From Nitrospirota bacterium (GTDB taxonomy: Bacteria; JACPQY01), in NCBI GenBank assembly GCA_016180645.1, contig JACPAV010000021.1, forward strand, positions 1-64,000: DNA of 64,000 bases, given 5' to 3'. Numbering within the stretch: position 1 is the stretch's first letter; every line of letters begins with the position of its first letter. Below the pieces are notes generated by a model. It searched no databases. It saw only the letters and a program-made list of their open reading frames with translations, and was not told where the DNA came from. A program made the position numbers and the translations under genes. Below, one piece after another: positions 16,841 through 26,400 of the stretch.

Positions 16841-17575
16841 TCACGGTGCCGACCACGTGCGCTTGCCATTTGTGTCTGAAAACTCCAGCCAGGGGCCAGA
16901 TGGTGGCAAGAGCAGCTCCACGCGAGGGGTACCTTTGTCGTCAACGAGTGTCAGCTTTGACCCTTCCTTGAGTGTGCCCAGCGCCGCGCGGGGGGTGCCT
17001 TTCCCATCGTTCAAGCTCAGCACCGGCCCGTCATCATTCAATTCCAACTTGGCGCGATGGGTACCCTTCCCGTCCCAGAGGGCAAGCGCCGGCCCAGTCT
17101 CTGTGACGTTCAGGCCGCCGCGGTGAGTGCCCTTCTCGTCGGACAGGACGAGCCCCGATCCCTTATCGGCCTCAATTCTGAGGACAACTCGATTGGTACC
17201 CTTCTCGTCAAACAGGCCCAGTCCTAGTCCTTTCTCGTCCACTCTCAACGCAGCACGGTTGGCTCCTTTCTCATCGAACAGCAACAGGGACGACCCTGCT
17301 TAAGACCCGATCAACTGTGCGCGAGGGGTGCCCTTCTCGTCCCAGAAGGCCAGCACCGGCCCCGCCTCCGTGACGCCCAGGGCGCCGAGATCGTGCCCCC
17401 ATTTGTCCTCCAACACGAATTTACTTGCCCGAATGACCTTCCCGGCTTTCTCAGACGGCCAAGCCAGCGCGCAACCCACGATGACCGGGAACAGTGCAAA
17501 CCACAGCCAGCGGTTGCGCCGCTTCGTAAGGTCCAGCTCATGCTCCAGTTTGCTCAGGCGTTCTTCAATGGTCAT
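16841..17575 (-). pseudogene. Membrane-anchored DEKGT-repeat protein, split by one in-frame stop
   Basis: The frame opens at ATG 17575 (AAGGGGG ribosome site): an N-terminal coiled coil (IEERLSKLEHELDLTKRRNR), a membrane segment (WLWFALFPVIVGCALAW), then repeats of about 20-24 aa of the form GPxLxLxDEKGTxRAxL. A TAA at 17302-17300 interrupts the frame after residue 91, and the same frame continues unbroken to 16841. The stop occupies exactly one position of the repeat (LIGS-stop-AGSSL against LELNDDGPVL), so one nonsense mutation in a 244-aa protein explains it. A TTG at 17284 could restart translation. Repeat function is unknown; the membrane segment places repeats outside the cytoplasm or in the periplasm. 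Confidence 0.75.
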
Positions 17576-17729
17576 CTCGACCCCCTTTCGGTGTTAGGAT
17601 TCTTTCTCAATTTGCATCCATCCTAGTCCGCGTCTATCCCAGTGTCCAAGGAAGCCGGAGGCGGGGTAGGTGGTCCTTGCGATAGCTCATGCGTTGCCGG
17701 TCCTCGCAGGGCATGGTAGAGAAGCGGCC

Positions 17730-17933
17730 ATGACAAAAGGCACCGTCCGGCGAATTGAGAAAATCGTAGAGATTGCAACACAACTAGGCATGGCCGCCGT
17801 CATCGGTGGAACGGCGGATGCCGTGGTGGACGGTACGCGCAAGGGGCTGGACCTGTTCGGGATCATCATGGGTGCCCTATCTCTCGCCGTTGCAGTCTGG
17901 TTGACGGGACGGGTGAACGGAGATAAGCTATGA
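17730..17933 (+). CDS. Small two-segment membrane protein of the element
   Basis: 67 aa from ATG 17730 with an AGAGAAG ribosome site; an in-frame ATG at 17670 would add 20 residues with no ribosome site. A basic N-terminus (MTKGTVRRIEKIV) precedes two hydrophobic stretches (about 13-31 and 42-58) and a short tail. It overlaps the next small gene by ATGA. Size and layout are holin-like, but without a lysis gene nearby this remains open. Confidence 0.6.
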   Translation: MTKGTVRRIEKIVEIATQLGMAAVIGGTADAVVDGTRKGLDLFGIIMGALSLAVAVWLTGRVNGDKL

Positions 17934-18052
17934 ACATGGATGCAGCCAGTACGGTTCTTTTTGTCGCCTTCGCGGGGGTAGGCTTGTTCGCCATGGGTGC
18001 CGCCCTCTACGGCTTTCTAGCCACCCGTTCCAAGACCCCCGCCCATAATTAG
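17930..18052 (+). CDS. 40-aa single-pass membrane peptide
   Basis: The start ATG 17930 overlaps the TGA of the upstream 67-aa gene (ATGA), so the two are translationally coupled. The peptide has one hydrophobic segment (STVLFVAFAGVGLFAMGAAL, about residues 7-26), then a polar end (FLATRSKTPAHN). The strand is opposite to the rest of the element. I do not recognise the family. Confidence 0.55.
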   Translation: MNMDAASTVLFVAFAGVGLFAMGAALYGFLATRSKTPAHN

Positions 18053-18139
18053 CTTTTCCCCTCCGGCCATCCTCCCCCCTTCACTGCATCTCCGGCGATA
18101 GAAAAACGCTTTTTTCAACATCGGGACCCTTGCGGTAGC

Positions 18140-18322
18140 TCACTGTCTCGGTCCGATCACCCGCCGGACAAGTTCAGGGACCGCCAGGGGATGACAGTTA
18201 GCGCACACAGTAACCCCGTGGATGCTCACCCAGAAGGTAGACCCCCCGCAACCCCAACACGGACGAGAAGAATCCTCCTTTCCGCCAAGGGGTAGCGGAA
18301 TTTGGGGACTTGGCGGAAGCAT
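18140..18322 (-). CDS. Zinc-ribbon ORF, possibly the frameshifted C-terminus of the RepA-like ATPase
   Basis: 60 aa. A four-Cys zinc ribbon is clear: CWGCGG...FWVSIHGVTVCANCHP. This module is usually found at the C-terminus of RepA-like ATPases or primase-like proteins of mobile elements. It overlaps the end of the ATPase frame (18198-18848) in another frame and has no ribosome site, so the likely history is a frameshift that separated domain and ribbon. A stand-alone coupled gene is the alternative. Confidence 0.5.
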   Translation of the reverse strand: MLPPSPQIPLPLGGKEDSSRPCWGCGGSTFWVSIHGVTVCANCHPLAVPELVRRVIGPRQ

Positions 18323-18848
18323 CTACCATGACGGAAAGGGCTGATTTGAGCCGGTCCAAGTAGGCAAGGGAACGGTCACAAGGCTTCCCTTCCCGGCGCG
18401 AGCGCCCAGAATGATGGAGAACGAGTCCTGCCGCACCCGTTCGCCGGAGGACGTTTTCCCACGCGACAGAAATTGCCGTTCCTTCCGCGTTGTCGTTTTC
18501 CCTCGCCATCCTCCAAGTCTTATTAAGCGTGTCCAGGACGACGAGAACGACACCTTCACCGTGGATGATACTCGTCAGTTCGGTGGCATCGCGCATAAGA
18601 TCGAGTTCGGAAAGAAAAAAAAGATTGTCCGGCCAGCCGCCCATGTTGTCCAGTTTCTCTTTCAAGTTCCAGGTTGGATTTTCCGTAGCGACGAACAATA
18701 CCGGGCCGGATTTCGACGGGGTGATTCCCACAAGATCACCGCCCCCAGCGATTGCACGCGCCACCGCAAGTGCGAACGTAGTCTTGCCCTCGCCCGTGGG
18801 CGCATTGAGAATTGTCGAGAGGGTAGGGAAAAGGTACTCGCCCCACAA
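18198..18848 (-). pseudogene. RepA-like P-loop ATPase, probably 5'-truncated and frameshifted
   Basis: Walker A is NAPTGEGKTTFALAVA and Walker B is VVLVVLDTL, followed by LVLHHSGRSRREGKP, the order of RepA/AAA_25 helicase-type ATPases. The only start is a TTG at 18848, just 20 residues before Walker A. The frame stays open upstream to about 18958 (GLWGE preceded by SEQRIT) but has no ATG, so the 5' end seems lost toward the right att site. After about residue 175 the frame looks unlike the family, while the zinc ribbon expected there is in another frame. A replication or mobilisation role is inferred from the family. Confidence 0.55.
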
Positions 18849-18947
18849 CCCCGTGATGCGCTGTTCACTCTCCGCGTGAAAGCAATCGCGCCACGGGCAA
18901 GCAGTCGCGGTTTCCGCATGGCGCGAAGATCCAGAGCGGAAATTCTC

Positions 18948-18969
18948 ACTCCAAATTTACTCCAAATTT
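18948..18969. repeat. Putative integrase arm-type sites (right pair)
   Basis: Two tandem copies of ACTCCAAATTT (18948-18958, 18959-18969), in the same orientation as the left pair and about 113 bp inside the right att repeat. Confidence 0.5.
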
Positions 18970-19082
18970 CGTACCCTAATTCCATGTAACGGCTTGTCAT
19001 CGGTTTTCACGTCGATTGGAAATCGGACGATCTTTCAAGGGTGAATGACAGTCAGTGAGGATAGATGACGGTAGCCTTTGAA

Positions 19083-19123
19083 ATCCGAAGTCTGATGCTC
19101 TATCCATTGAGCTACAGGCGCAA
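19083..19123 (-). repeat. Attachment site repeat (right), partial tRNA-Arg
   Basis: Exact 41-bp copy of 16049-16089. The sequence beyond the anticodon loop does not continue the tRNA, so no functional tRNA is encoded here. Confidence 0.85.
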
Positions 19124-19473
19124 GGACGCGCAGTCCCTGCCGTACGCCGAGCCACGAAGGTGAGGCCCGGCCAATCGGCAGGGGCAGGCGTACTATCTTC
19201 ATCGTCGCGGGCATCCCCATCGCCACGAGGGCATGGGGCCATGATATGTCGCCGTGCCACGGATGGCACGGCATTGAACATGGCCTGCCCGCCGTCAAAG
19301 GATGATAGTGCGGCCGACCTCACGTCGGGCCACGTTGAATGGGGTCGATTGTACAGAAAATCAAACCGGCCACCAGTTGAAGGATCAGGACTTCGACTGC
19401 CGACAACGGAAGCAGTTCGGCTCAATCGAACCCCGCCTTGGGCGTGATCGCCCGTGGGGTTTGGCTCTCTTCG
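19124..19473. other. Intergenic, no gene supported
   Basis: 350 bases between the element and the second Wzc-like gene. It should hold the ancestral upstream region of the tRNA-Arg gene and contains a two-hairpin repeat (19215-19283). Short frames overlap both strands but none shows a ribosome site or a recognisable domain. Confidence 0.55.
19215..19283 (+). repeat. Two-hairpin dispersed repeat, copy 1
   Basis: The first imperfect hairpin is CCCCAT...ATGGGG (19215-19238). A spacer CCATGATATGTC follows, then a 9-bp stem GCCGTGCCA, loop CGGA, TGGCACGGC (19251-19272). The reverse complement of 37213-37281 has the same layout, with matching changes on both stem sides (GCACCA/TGGTGC). Confidence 0.6.
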
Positions 19474-21759
19474 TTACTCGAGAAAGTTGAGGGGTGGTAC
19501 GCCGCCTGTGGTCTGGGGCGGGGTTGGCGAGGGAGGTGCAGCGCGACGCCACGGCCACTTCCGTCCTCGGAGCGTCGGCCGCGGGCGGGCATCGGCCTCG
19601 GGGGTGTAGCCCTTGCGCTGATAGCGGTAAAGATAGCGAGGATAGAGATAGGGGCCTTGGTAGTCGATGTCGTTCAAGACCATCCCGATCAGATTCGCTC
19701 CTACGCCTTTCATCGTATCGACGGCGCGAAGGAGCATGTCCCTGGGCGTACGCCCGACCCGGTAGACCAGGACGACGCCGTCCACGTGGGGCCCGATCAC
19801 GGCGGCGTCCGCCACCGGAAGGATGGGAGGGCAGTCGATGATGACCACCTCGAAATCTTTCTTCACCTCCTCCAGGAAATGCCGGTTCATGAGCTGCTCG
19901 ATCGTCTCGGAGGGATGAACCGGTGCTGGACCGGCCGGAAGAATTTTCAAGTTCTCCAATCCTGGAAACCTTTGAACCGACTTGGGATCCAGCCCGTCGA
20001 GGATCAAGTCGTAGATCGAACGGACCACCTCTTTGTAACCGACGCCGTCGGTGGTGATGCTGGTCAGGCCTCGATCGAGCCGGAGCGGGAAAATCTTGTG
20101 CAGGGTGGGACGCCGGGTATTCGCTTCGATGAGCAGCGTGGAATAGTTCGATTGGGCAAACGCAATCGCGAGATTGGAGGTGACAAACGACTTGCCTTCC
20201 TGCGGCGTGGCGCTCGTGACCAGGAACACCTGGCGGTCGCTCCGCCCCCTTCGCATCCCCATCCGCAGGATTCGGAAAGCCTCGCTGGTAGGGTGCTTGG
20301 GGTAGTAGTGGGCCACCATGGCGGTGTCGGGCGGGATCTTGGAACCCGCTGGATCGGACGACGGGGAGGAGCGGCCGTTCCCGCTTTCGCGGAGATCGAA
20401 ATGGGGGATGACGGAAAAGACCGGAAGTTTCACCAAGGCCTCGATTTCGGAAACGTTCTCCAGAGAAAAATCGAAAGCTTCCCGGAGGAACGCCAGTCCC
20501 AATCCCACGATGAGGCCCATGAGCAGGATGGGAATAACCGGGGCCAGGCCGAACTGGGATTTGTCCGGATGCGCGGGCAGGAGCGCGTATTCGATGACCC
20601 GGACGAAGTCATCCCGATTTCGCGATTCGAATTCGGCGGTTTGCCACGCCTTCTGCATCTCATCCAGCATCTCCTGGTCGTGCTCGACTTTCCGCTGGAG
20701 CCGTACGAGCTGGATCTCATCCTCCAGGTAGCTTGTTTTGGCCGCTTCAATCCGGTTCTTTTGCATGGCGATGTCGTTTTCCCGGCGGAGGATTTGCAAT
20801 TCGAGTTGTTCGATCGTTCGTATGAGATCCAATCGCAGGCTCTTGAGCCGGGAATCCAATTCCAGGATGACAGGATGTTGCGGGGTCAGTTCGGACGTCT
20901 TCTCCTGTTTTTCCGAAAGAACGCGGATGAAATTCTGCCGGAGCTGCTCATAGTTGGGCGGCGCGTTGGGGATGTCGAGCGAAGGCAGGCTGGGCTGGCG
21001 CTCCAGGTACGGTGCCTGTAGCGCCTGCAGGGTTTCCCCCAAAGCCGATTTCTGATTCTCGAGGTCCTCCTGTATCTCCTCAAGTTCGATCAGCTTGGAA
21101 AGGTGGAGCTTCAACGAGGATTCGACCTCCAGGAGTCGGTGCGAGATCTTGAACTCCCCGAGCGCGCGCTCGTCCGCTTCCAACGCGGCTTCCAGCCGCA
21201 TCCTCTGCTTTCGGGCCGCTTCCTGGGCGGTGGCGGACTGCTCCCGGCTGTTGAGCCCTCGGTACCATTTGTAGGCCTCGGCCGTGAGGTTGGCGATGTC
21301 GCGCGACTCCTTCGCATTCGACGACGTGACCTCGATATCGACGATGGAGGTTCTCTGTCGTTGCCGAGGGCGGATCATCCCCTGGATGGATTTGACGATG
21401 GGAAAGTACTGGTCGTTCTGGAGGATCTCCTCGTGCTTGAGGTCCGCCGGAATGCGGCCGAGCTTCCGGGCCACTTGGATGACCACCGGGAGGCTGTTGA
21501 CCACATGCACTTCCGTGCTCAGGTCCGTCCACGCGAAGCTTGTGCCCCCAGGGGCGGCGTAGGAGACCTGCTGAATTTCGACACTCGCCTGGGTGCGGTA
21601 AGACGTCCCCCGGGTCCGCGTGAACACGACCGACAGCACGATGGAGACGGACAAACATAGGAGGATGATCCACTTTCTCTTGAGGATGACCCGCGAGATG
21701 TCGAGGATCGAAGGCTTCGGCCCGGCAGATCCTTGGGCCGACGGACGGCTCTCGGGCAT
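19474..21759 (-). CDS. Wzc-like polysaccharide co-polymerase / BY-kinase-like protein, copy B
   Basis: 761 aa and clearly paralogous to the 5.3-7.7 kb gene along its whole length. First membrane segment about 30-50, Wzz-type periplasmic part, coiled coil about 165-410, second membrane segment about 428-447, then the kinase-like domain: Walker A SATPQEGKSF, altered Walker A' LIEANTRRP (not DxDxR), Walker B VIIDCPP, seven tyrosines in DIDYQGPYLYPRYLYRY... and a basic Pro-rich tail. The ATG at 21759 directly follows the TAA of the HD-GYP-like gene, so the two are co-translated. The shared Walker A' change suggests a distinct subfamily rather than random decay. Confidence 0.85.
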   Translation of the reverse strand: MPESRPSAQGSAGPKPSILDISRVILKRKWIILLCLSVSIVLSVVFTRTRGTSYRTQASVEIQQVSYAAPGGTSFAWTDLSTEVHVVNSLPVVIQVARKLGRIPADLKHEEILQNDQYFPIVKSIQGMIRPRQRQRTSIVDIEVTSSNAKESRDIANLTAEAYKWYRGLNSREQSATAQEAARKQRMRLEAALEADERALGEFKISHRLLEVESSLKLHLSKLIELEEIQEDLENQKSALGETLQALQAPYLERQPSLPSLDIPNAPPNYEQLRQNFIRVLSEKQEKTSELTPQHPVILELDSRLKSLRLDLIRTIEQLELQILRRENDIAMQKNRIEAAKTSYLEDEIQLVRLQRKVEHDQEMLDEMQKAWQTAEFESRNRDDFVRVIEYALLPAHPDKSQFGLAPVIPILLMGLIVGLGLAFLREAFDFSLENVSEIEALVKLPVFSVIPHFDLRESGNGRSSPSSDPAGSKIPPDTAMVAHYYPKHPTSEAFRILRMGMRRGRSDRQVFLVTSATPQEGKSFVTSNLAIAFAQSNYSTLLIEANTRRPTLHKIFPLRLDRGLTSITTDGVGYKEVVRSIYDLILDGLDPKSVQRFPGLENLKILPAGPAPVHPSETIEQLMNRHFLEEVKKDFEVVIIDCPPILPVADAAVIGPHVDGVVLVYRVGRTPRDMLLRAVDTMKGVGANLIGMVLNDIDYQGPYLYPRYLYRYQRKGYTPEADARPRPTLRGRKWPWRRAAPPSPTPPQTTGGVPPLNFLE

Positions 21760-22680
21760 TTAGGCGAGCGCCTCTCCGATGGTGATCATGGGATATCGGC
21801 GAAGGTCCAGGAGCTGTTCGGTGCCCGCTCCGTTCTCATGCTCAAGGATCTCCACCACGGGTTTCATGGGAGTCTCGGGATTGGGCTTGTGCACCCGCGC
21901 CAGTTTTCCGCTGGAGAGCTTCACCAGGGAACCGGGTGGATAGGGGGTGATGCGCCGGAGGGCGGCCAGCCAAAGATGGCGCGGGAATTGATCCCGAGAC
22001 TGTCCGAGGAGAAGTGAAAATCCGTCGAAGAATGATTGAGGCGCGCGGTGGGGCCGGAAGTGGGTGACACTCTCGACCGAATCGCAAAAGCCCACGATCT
22101 TGGCCAGGTGCTCAATCTCCTCTCCCCTCAAGCGATGCGGGTAGCCGCTCCCGTCCTCGCGTTCCTGTTCCTGAAGCGACAGCCTGGAGAAAGCTTTCTT
22201 GAGCCGGGAGTCTTGGAGGAGCCGGGCGCCTCGCTCCGGATGTGTCTGAACCACCTTGCGCTCCTCCTCGGTGAACTTCCTTCCCACCTTGAGGAGATCC
22301 TCCGGAAGATCGAACATGCCGACGTCGTGCAGGAGTCCGCCAGCGCCGAGGATGAGAAGATCCTTGCCCTCCACGGACATCTCCCGGCCCAAGGAGAGGC
22401 TCAGAATGGCCACGTTGATGGAGTGGTCATAAAGGAAGTGGGATCGATACTCGCCTTCGTTGGGATGGAAGACGGATTTCAGCCATCCGTCGGGATGAAG
22501 GGCAAGGTCGGAAGCCATTTCGGTCAGGATGGAGAACAAACGGTGCTCCTCGGTGTCCCGCCCGTTTCGCAGGCGATCGACAAAACGCATCAATTCCTCG
22601 CGCGCGGTGCGCACCAGCGAATCAATGCGTTCCCGTTCGCGGGCGGCCACCCTTGATTCATCACGACCCGTGCTGCTCAT
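21760..22680 (-). CDS. HD-GYP-like domain protein, copy B (degenerate active site)
   Basis: 306 aa, paralogous to copy A. It keeps LLHDVGM and GSGYPHRLRGEEI. The Lys of HDxGK is Met, the HHE triplet is EQE, and the preceding His of copy A is also lost (LQEQE). The conserved C-terminal extension reads PYPPGSLVKLSSGKLARV. A strong AGGAGGG ribosome site precedes ATG 22680. It likely reads c-di-GMP or another signal and passes it to the Wzc-like partner encoded immediately downstream; loss of catalysis is inference from missing metal ligands. Confidence 0.8.
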   Translation of the reverse strand: MSSTGRDESRVAARERERIDSLVRTAREELMRFVDRLRNGRDTEEHRLFSILTEMASDLALHPDGWLKSVFHPNEGEYRSHFLYDHSINVAILSLSLGREMSVEGKDLLILGAGGLLHDVGMFDLPEDLLKVGRKFTEEERKVVQTHPERGARLLQDSRLKKAFSRLSLQEQEREDGSGYPHRLRGEEIEHLAKIVGFCDSVESVTHFRPHRAPQSFFDGFSLLLGQSRDQFPRHLWLAALRRITPYPPGSLVKLSSGKLARVHKPNPETPMKPVVEILEHENGAGTEQLLDLRRYPMITIGEALA

Positions 22681-22822
22681 GGCCCTCCTGTAGGTAAATC
22701 ACATGCTAGCACAGTGGACCGGACAAGGAAAGTGGGGATCCTCTCCCGCCGAAGGACGGAGGAGGAGAACCCTGTCGGGTGGGCCTCGGCCGGCTCGTCG
22801 AGCGGTACGGGGGCGAATGCGC

Positions 22823-22851
22823 TTGACACCTCCAGGTCGAGTTGCTATGAA
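22823..22851 (+). promoter_or_regulatory. Promoter of the lrp-like/gltBD operon
   Basis: TTGACA (22823-22828), 17-base spacer, TATGAA (22846-22851). The -10 covers the ATG at 22847, so translation must begin later, at ATG 22877. Confidence 0.6.
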
Positions 22852-22876
22852 AAAGACCTGTGAATCAAAGGCAACA

Positions 22877-23413
22877 ATGGAAAAAAACCTTACAAAATTA
22901 GGCAAAGATCCCCATTCGCTTGACGAGATAGACATCGGGATCCTCGCCCTCCTTCAGGAGAACTGCAAACTCCCGCTCGCCCGGATCGGCCGGAAGGTCG
23001 GTCTCAGCGCGCCGTCGGTCATCGATCGGATCAAGAGGATGGAGGAGGAAGGGCTCATCCAAGGCTACCATGCGCGTCTGGATGCCCGAAAGCTGGGGAA
23101 GGACGTCACCGGCTTTGTGGGCGTGTCGATCGCCCACCCGAGGCAGATCGACCCTTTCGTAACCGCCGTCCGGTCCATGCGGGAGATTCTGGAGTGCCAC
23201 CACGTCACCGGCGGGTATACGCTTCTGCTCAAGGTGAAGCTGGAAAACACGACCGCCTTGGAGGACCTCATCCGCAGAATCCGTTCGCAGGCGGGCGTTG
23301 AACGTACCGAAACCATGATCGCCCTGTCCACCCCCACCGAACGAGTCCAGATCGATCTGGGGTCCGCGTCTGAAAACGGCCACAACGGTGGCAAGCGCCG
23401 GAGAAAACCATGA
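22877..23413 (+). CDS. Lrp/AsnC family regulator
   Basis: 178 aa from ATG 22877; earlier in-frame ATGs lie in or before the promoter. An N-terminal winged helix-turn-helix ([47 protein letters not shown]) is followed by an RAM-type effector domain ([16 protein letters not shown]... [14 protein letters not shown]) and a basic tail GGKRRRKP. Its stop overlaps the gltB ATG (ATGA). In enterics Lrp activates gltBDF; here the regulator shares the operon, so it probably adjusts glutamate synthase and its own expression to amino-acid levels. That is inference from position. Confidence 0.85.
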   Translation: MEKNLTKLGKDPHSLDEIDIGILALLQENCKLPLARIGRKVGLSAPSVIDRIKRMEEEGLIQGYHARLDARKLGKDVTGFVGVSIAHPRQIDPFVTAVRSMREILECHHVTGGYTLLLKVKLENTTALEDLIRRIRSQAGVERTETMIALSTPTERVQIDLGSASENGHNGGKRRRKP

Positions 23414-26400
23414 CCGGTCAGTCGCTCCGGCCCCAAGGGCTTTATCATCCCGACCACGAGCACGATTCGTGCGGCGTCGGGTTCGTCGTCGACATGAAAG
23501 GGGTCCCTTCAAACGACATTCTTCGGAAAGGCATCGAAGTCCTGAACAACCTCACGCATCGGGGAGCGTGCGGCTGCGACCCGCTCACGGGCGACGGCGC
23601 GGGCATCCTGTTCCAAATCCCACACGCGTTTTTCGAAAAGGAGTGCGCCAAGCTGGATCTTCTGCTCCCGGCGCCGGGGGAATATGCCGTCGGAATGGTC
23701 TTTCTTCCCAGGGAAGTCTCCCAGCGCGATTCGTGCGAGCAGGCCTTCGAGAAAATTGTTCGTCGCGAGGGACAGCGACTTCTAGGCTGGCGCGAAGTTC
23801 CCGTCGATCCCTCCCAGTGCGGTCCTCAGGCGCGGGAGATCCGCCCCGAGATCCGTCAGATCTTCATCGCGCCGGGGCGGAACGTTTTTGGGCAGGACGC
23901 CTTCGAGCGGAAACTTCTCGTCATCCGCAAGCAGATCGAGAACTGGGTGCGCGGATCGGGCCTCCGGGACGCCGACGCGTTCCACATCCCGAGCCTGTCC
24001 AGCCGGACGATTGTGTACAAGGGCCTTCTCATTTCTCACCAGATTCCCCGGTTCTATCTCGATCTTCAGAATCCGATGCTGGCGAGCGCCATCGCCATGG
24101 TCCACCAACGCTTCAGCACGAACACGCTTCCCTCATGGGACCGCGCGCATCCTTACCGCTTCCTCTGCCACAACGGCGAAATCAACACGCTGCGCGGAAA
24201 CATCAATTGGATGCATGCGCGGCAGGCGCTGTTCCAGTCCCCGTTGTTCAAGGACGACATCAGGAAGATCATGCCGGTCATTTCACCCGGCGGGAGCGAC
24301 TCCGCCATGTTCGACAACGCCCTTGAGCTGCTTGTCCACACCGGTCGTTCGCTTCCCCACGCCATGATGATGATGATCCCGGAGGCGTGGCAGAAACATC
24401 AGCTCATGGATGAAACCAAGAAGGCCTTTTATGAGTACCATGCGTGCATCGTGGAGCCGTGGGATGGTCCGGCCTCCATCGCCTTCACGGACGGGCGTGT
24501 GGTCGGCGCGGTGCTGGACCGGAACGGACTGCGCCCCTCGCGCTACGTGGTCACCAAGGACGGTCTGGTGGTCATGGCGTCCGAAGTGGGCGTGCTGGAC
24601 ATTCCGGCCGAGAACATCCTCCTGAAGGGTCGGCTGCAACCCGGCAGGATGTTTCTCGTGGATCTGGCCAAGGGACGGATCGTGGCGGACGAGGAGATCA
24701 AAGCCGAGATCGCCGCGCGCAAGCCGTACCGCCGCTGGCTCGACGACCAGTTGGTGAAACTGGAAGACCTGCCTTCCCACAAGATGCTGCCCGAATCGCT
24801 CAAGCCGGCCGATCTCCTGCGGCGTCAGCTTGCCCACGGGTACACGCTGGAGGATCTCCGCCTCCTGATGGTTCCGATGGCGCTCAACGGGCAGGATGCC
24901 GTGGGCTCGATGGGTGTGGACACGCCGCTCGCGGTCTTGTCGGAACGGCCCCAGCTCCTGTTCAGCTATTTCAAACAGCTCTTCGCCCAGGTCACGAATC
25001 CTCCGATCGATCCCCTGCGGGAAGATCTCGTCATGTCCATTGAAACCACCCTCGGGCCCGAAAGGAATCTTTTTGAAGAGACGCCGGACCACGCCCGAAA
25101 GATCAGGCTGACGTCACCCACGCTAACGAACGAAGAACTGGCCCGGCTCAAGGAATTGAATCAGCCCGGCCTCGTCTCCCACACGATTCCCGCGCTGTTC
25201 GAGGCGCGGAGGGGTCCGGACGGACTCCGCTCGGCGCTGGACGAACTGTGTCGGCGGTCTGCGGAGGCGATCGACGGGGGAGCGACGATCCTCATCCTGT
25301 CCGATCGAGGCATGGACCAGACCCATGCGGCGATCCCGAGCCTCCTCGCCGTCTCCGCCGTGCATCACCACCTCATCCGGGAAGGAAAACGTGTGCGGGC
25401 GGGCCTCGTGATCGAAACGGGCGAACCGCGAGAGGTGATGCACTTCTGCCTGCTGATGGGATATGGCGCGGGGGCGGTCAATCCTTACCTGGCGTATGAA
25501 TCGGTCCGACAGCTCGTGCGCGAGGGCATCATCAAGGAGGTGGACGACGACGAGGCGGTCACGCGCTACCGAAAAGCCGTGGACAAGGGACTGCTCAAAG
25601 TCGCCACCAAGATGGGGATCTCTACGTTGCAGAGCTATCGAGGCGCGCAGATCTTCGAAGCCATCGGCATCAACAAGGAGGTCATCGACAAGTATTTCAC
25701 GTGGACCGCTTCCCGCATCGAGGGCATCGGGATGGACACGATTGCCCGCGAGACGTTGATCCGGCATGAGAAATCTGTTGCGGAGTCTGCCGGCGCGGGC
25801 GCCGACCTTGAGGCCGGCGGGCAATATCAGTGGCGCCGGCGGGGAGAGTTTCACCTCCTGAACCCGGACACCATCGGGAAGCTCCAGCACGCGGTGCGGA
25901 GCAAGAACCCGGCGACGTACAAGGAGTTCGCCGAGATGGTCAACAATCAGAACCAGCGGTTGGCGACGATCCGCGGGCTCCTCCGTTTCAAACCGGGGAA
26001 ACCGGTTCCGTTGGATGAGGTGGAGCCGGCCGCGGAGATTGTGAAGCGGTTTGCCACGGGCGCCATGTCGCTCGGGTCCATCAGCCGCGAGGCGCACGAG
26101 ACCCTTGCCGTGGCCATGAACCGGATCGGCGGGAAGAGCAATACGGGCGAAGGGGGCGAGGATCCTGAACGCTACCTTCCGGATCCGAACGGAGATTCCC
26201 GGCGAAGCGCCATCAAGCAGGTGGCGTCGGCCCGATTCGGGGTGACCATCGGTTACCTCATCAACAGCGACGACCTCCAGATCAAGATCGCCCAGGGCGC
26301 GAAGCCCGGCGAGGGGGGTCAGTTGCCGGGGCACAAGGTGAGCGAGTACATCGCAAAGGTCCGGTACTCGGTTCCCGGCGTGGGGCTGATCTCCCCCCCC

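Larger units (their letters stand above)
16049..19123. mobile_element. 3.03-kb tRNA-Arg-integrated element, decaying
   Basis: The element is bounded by an exact 41-bp direct repeat of the tRNA-Arg 5' half (16049-16089, 19083-19123). It carries an internally deleted tyrosine integrase next to the tRNA, a ribbon-helix-helix gene, a repeat-protein pseudogene, two small membrane proteins, a zinc-ribbon ORF and a RepA-like ATPase remnant. Tandem 11-bp repeats near both ends look like integrase arm sites. With a broken integrase and no transfer or capsid genes it is probably a stranded satellite or plasmid-like island. Confidence 0.8.

Noticed and set aside
18662-19000. 112-aa minus-strand frame near the right att site (contains EIWSKFGV, like the integrase tail KIWSNFGV)
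   Set aside because: The similarity comes from the ACTCCAAATTT arm repeats read in frame, not from a second integrase; the rest lacks a domain.
19083-19123. Second tRNA-Arg gene
   Set aside because: Only the 5' half is present; no T-arm or 3' acceptor strand follows, so it is the att duplicate.
18997-19425. 142-aa minus-strand frame across the att site
   Set aside because: It runs through the partial tRNA and a hairpin repeat, so it is not plausible as protein.
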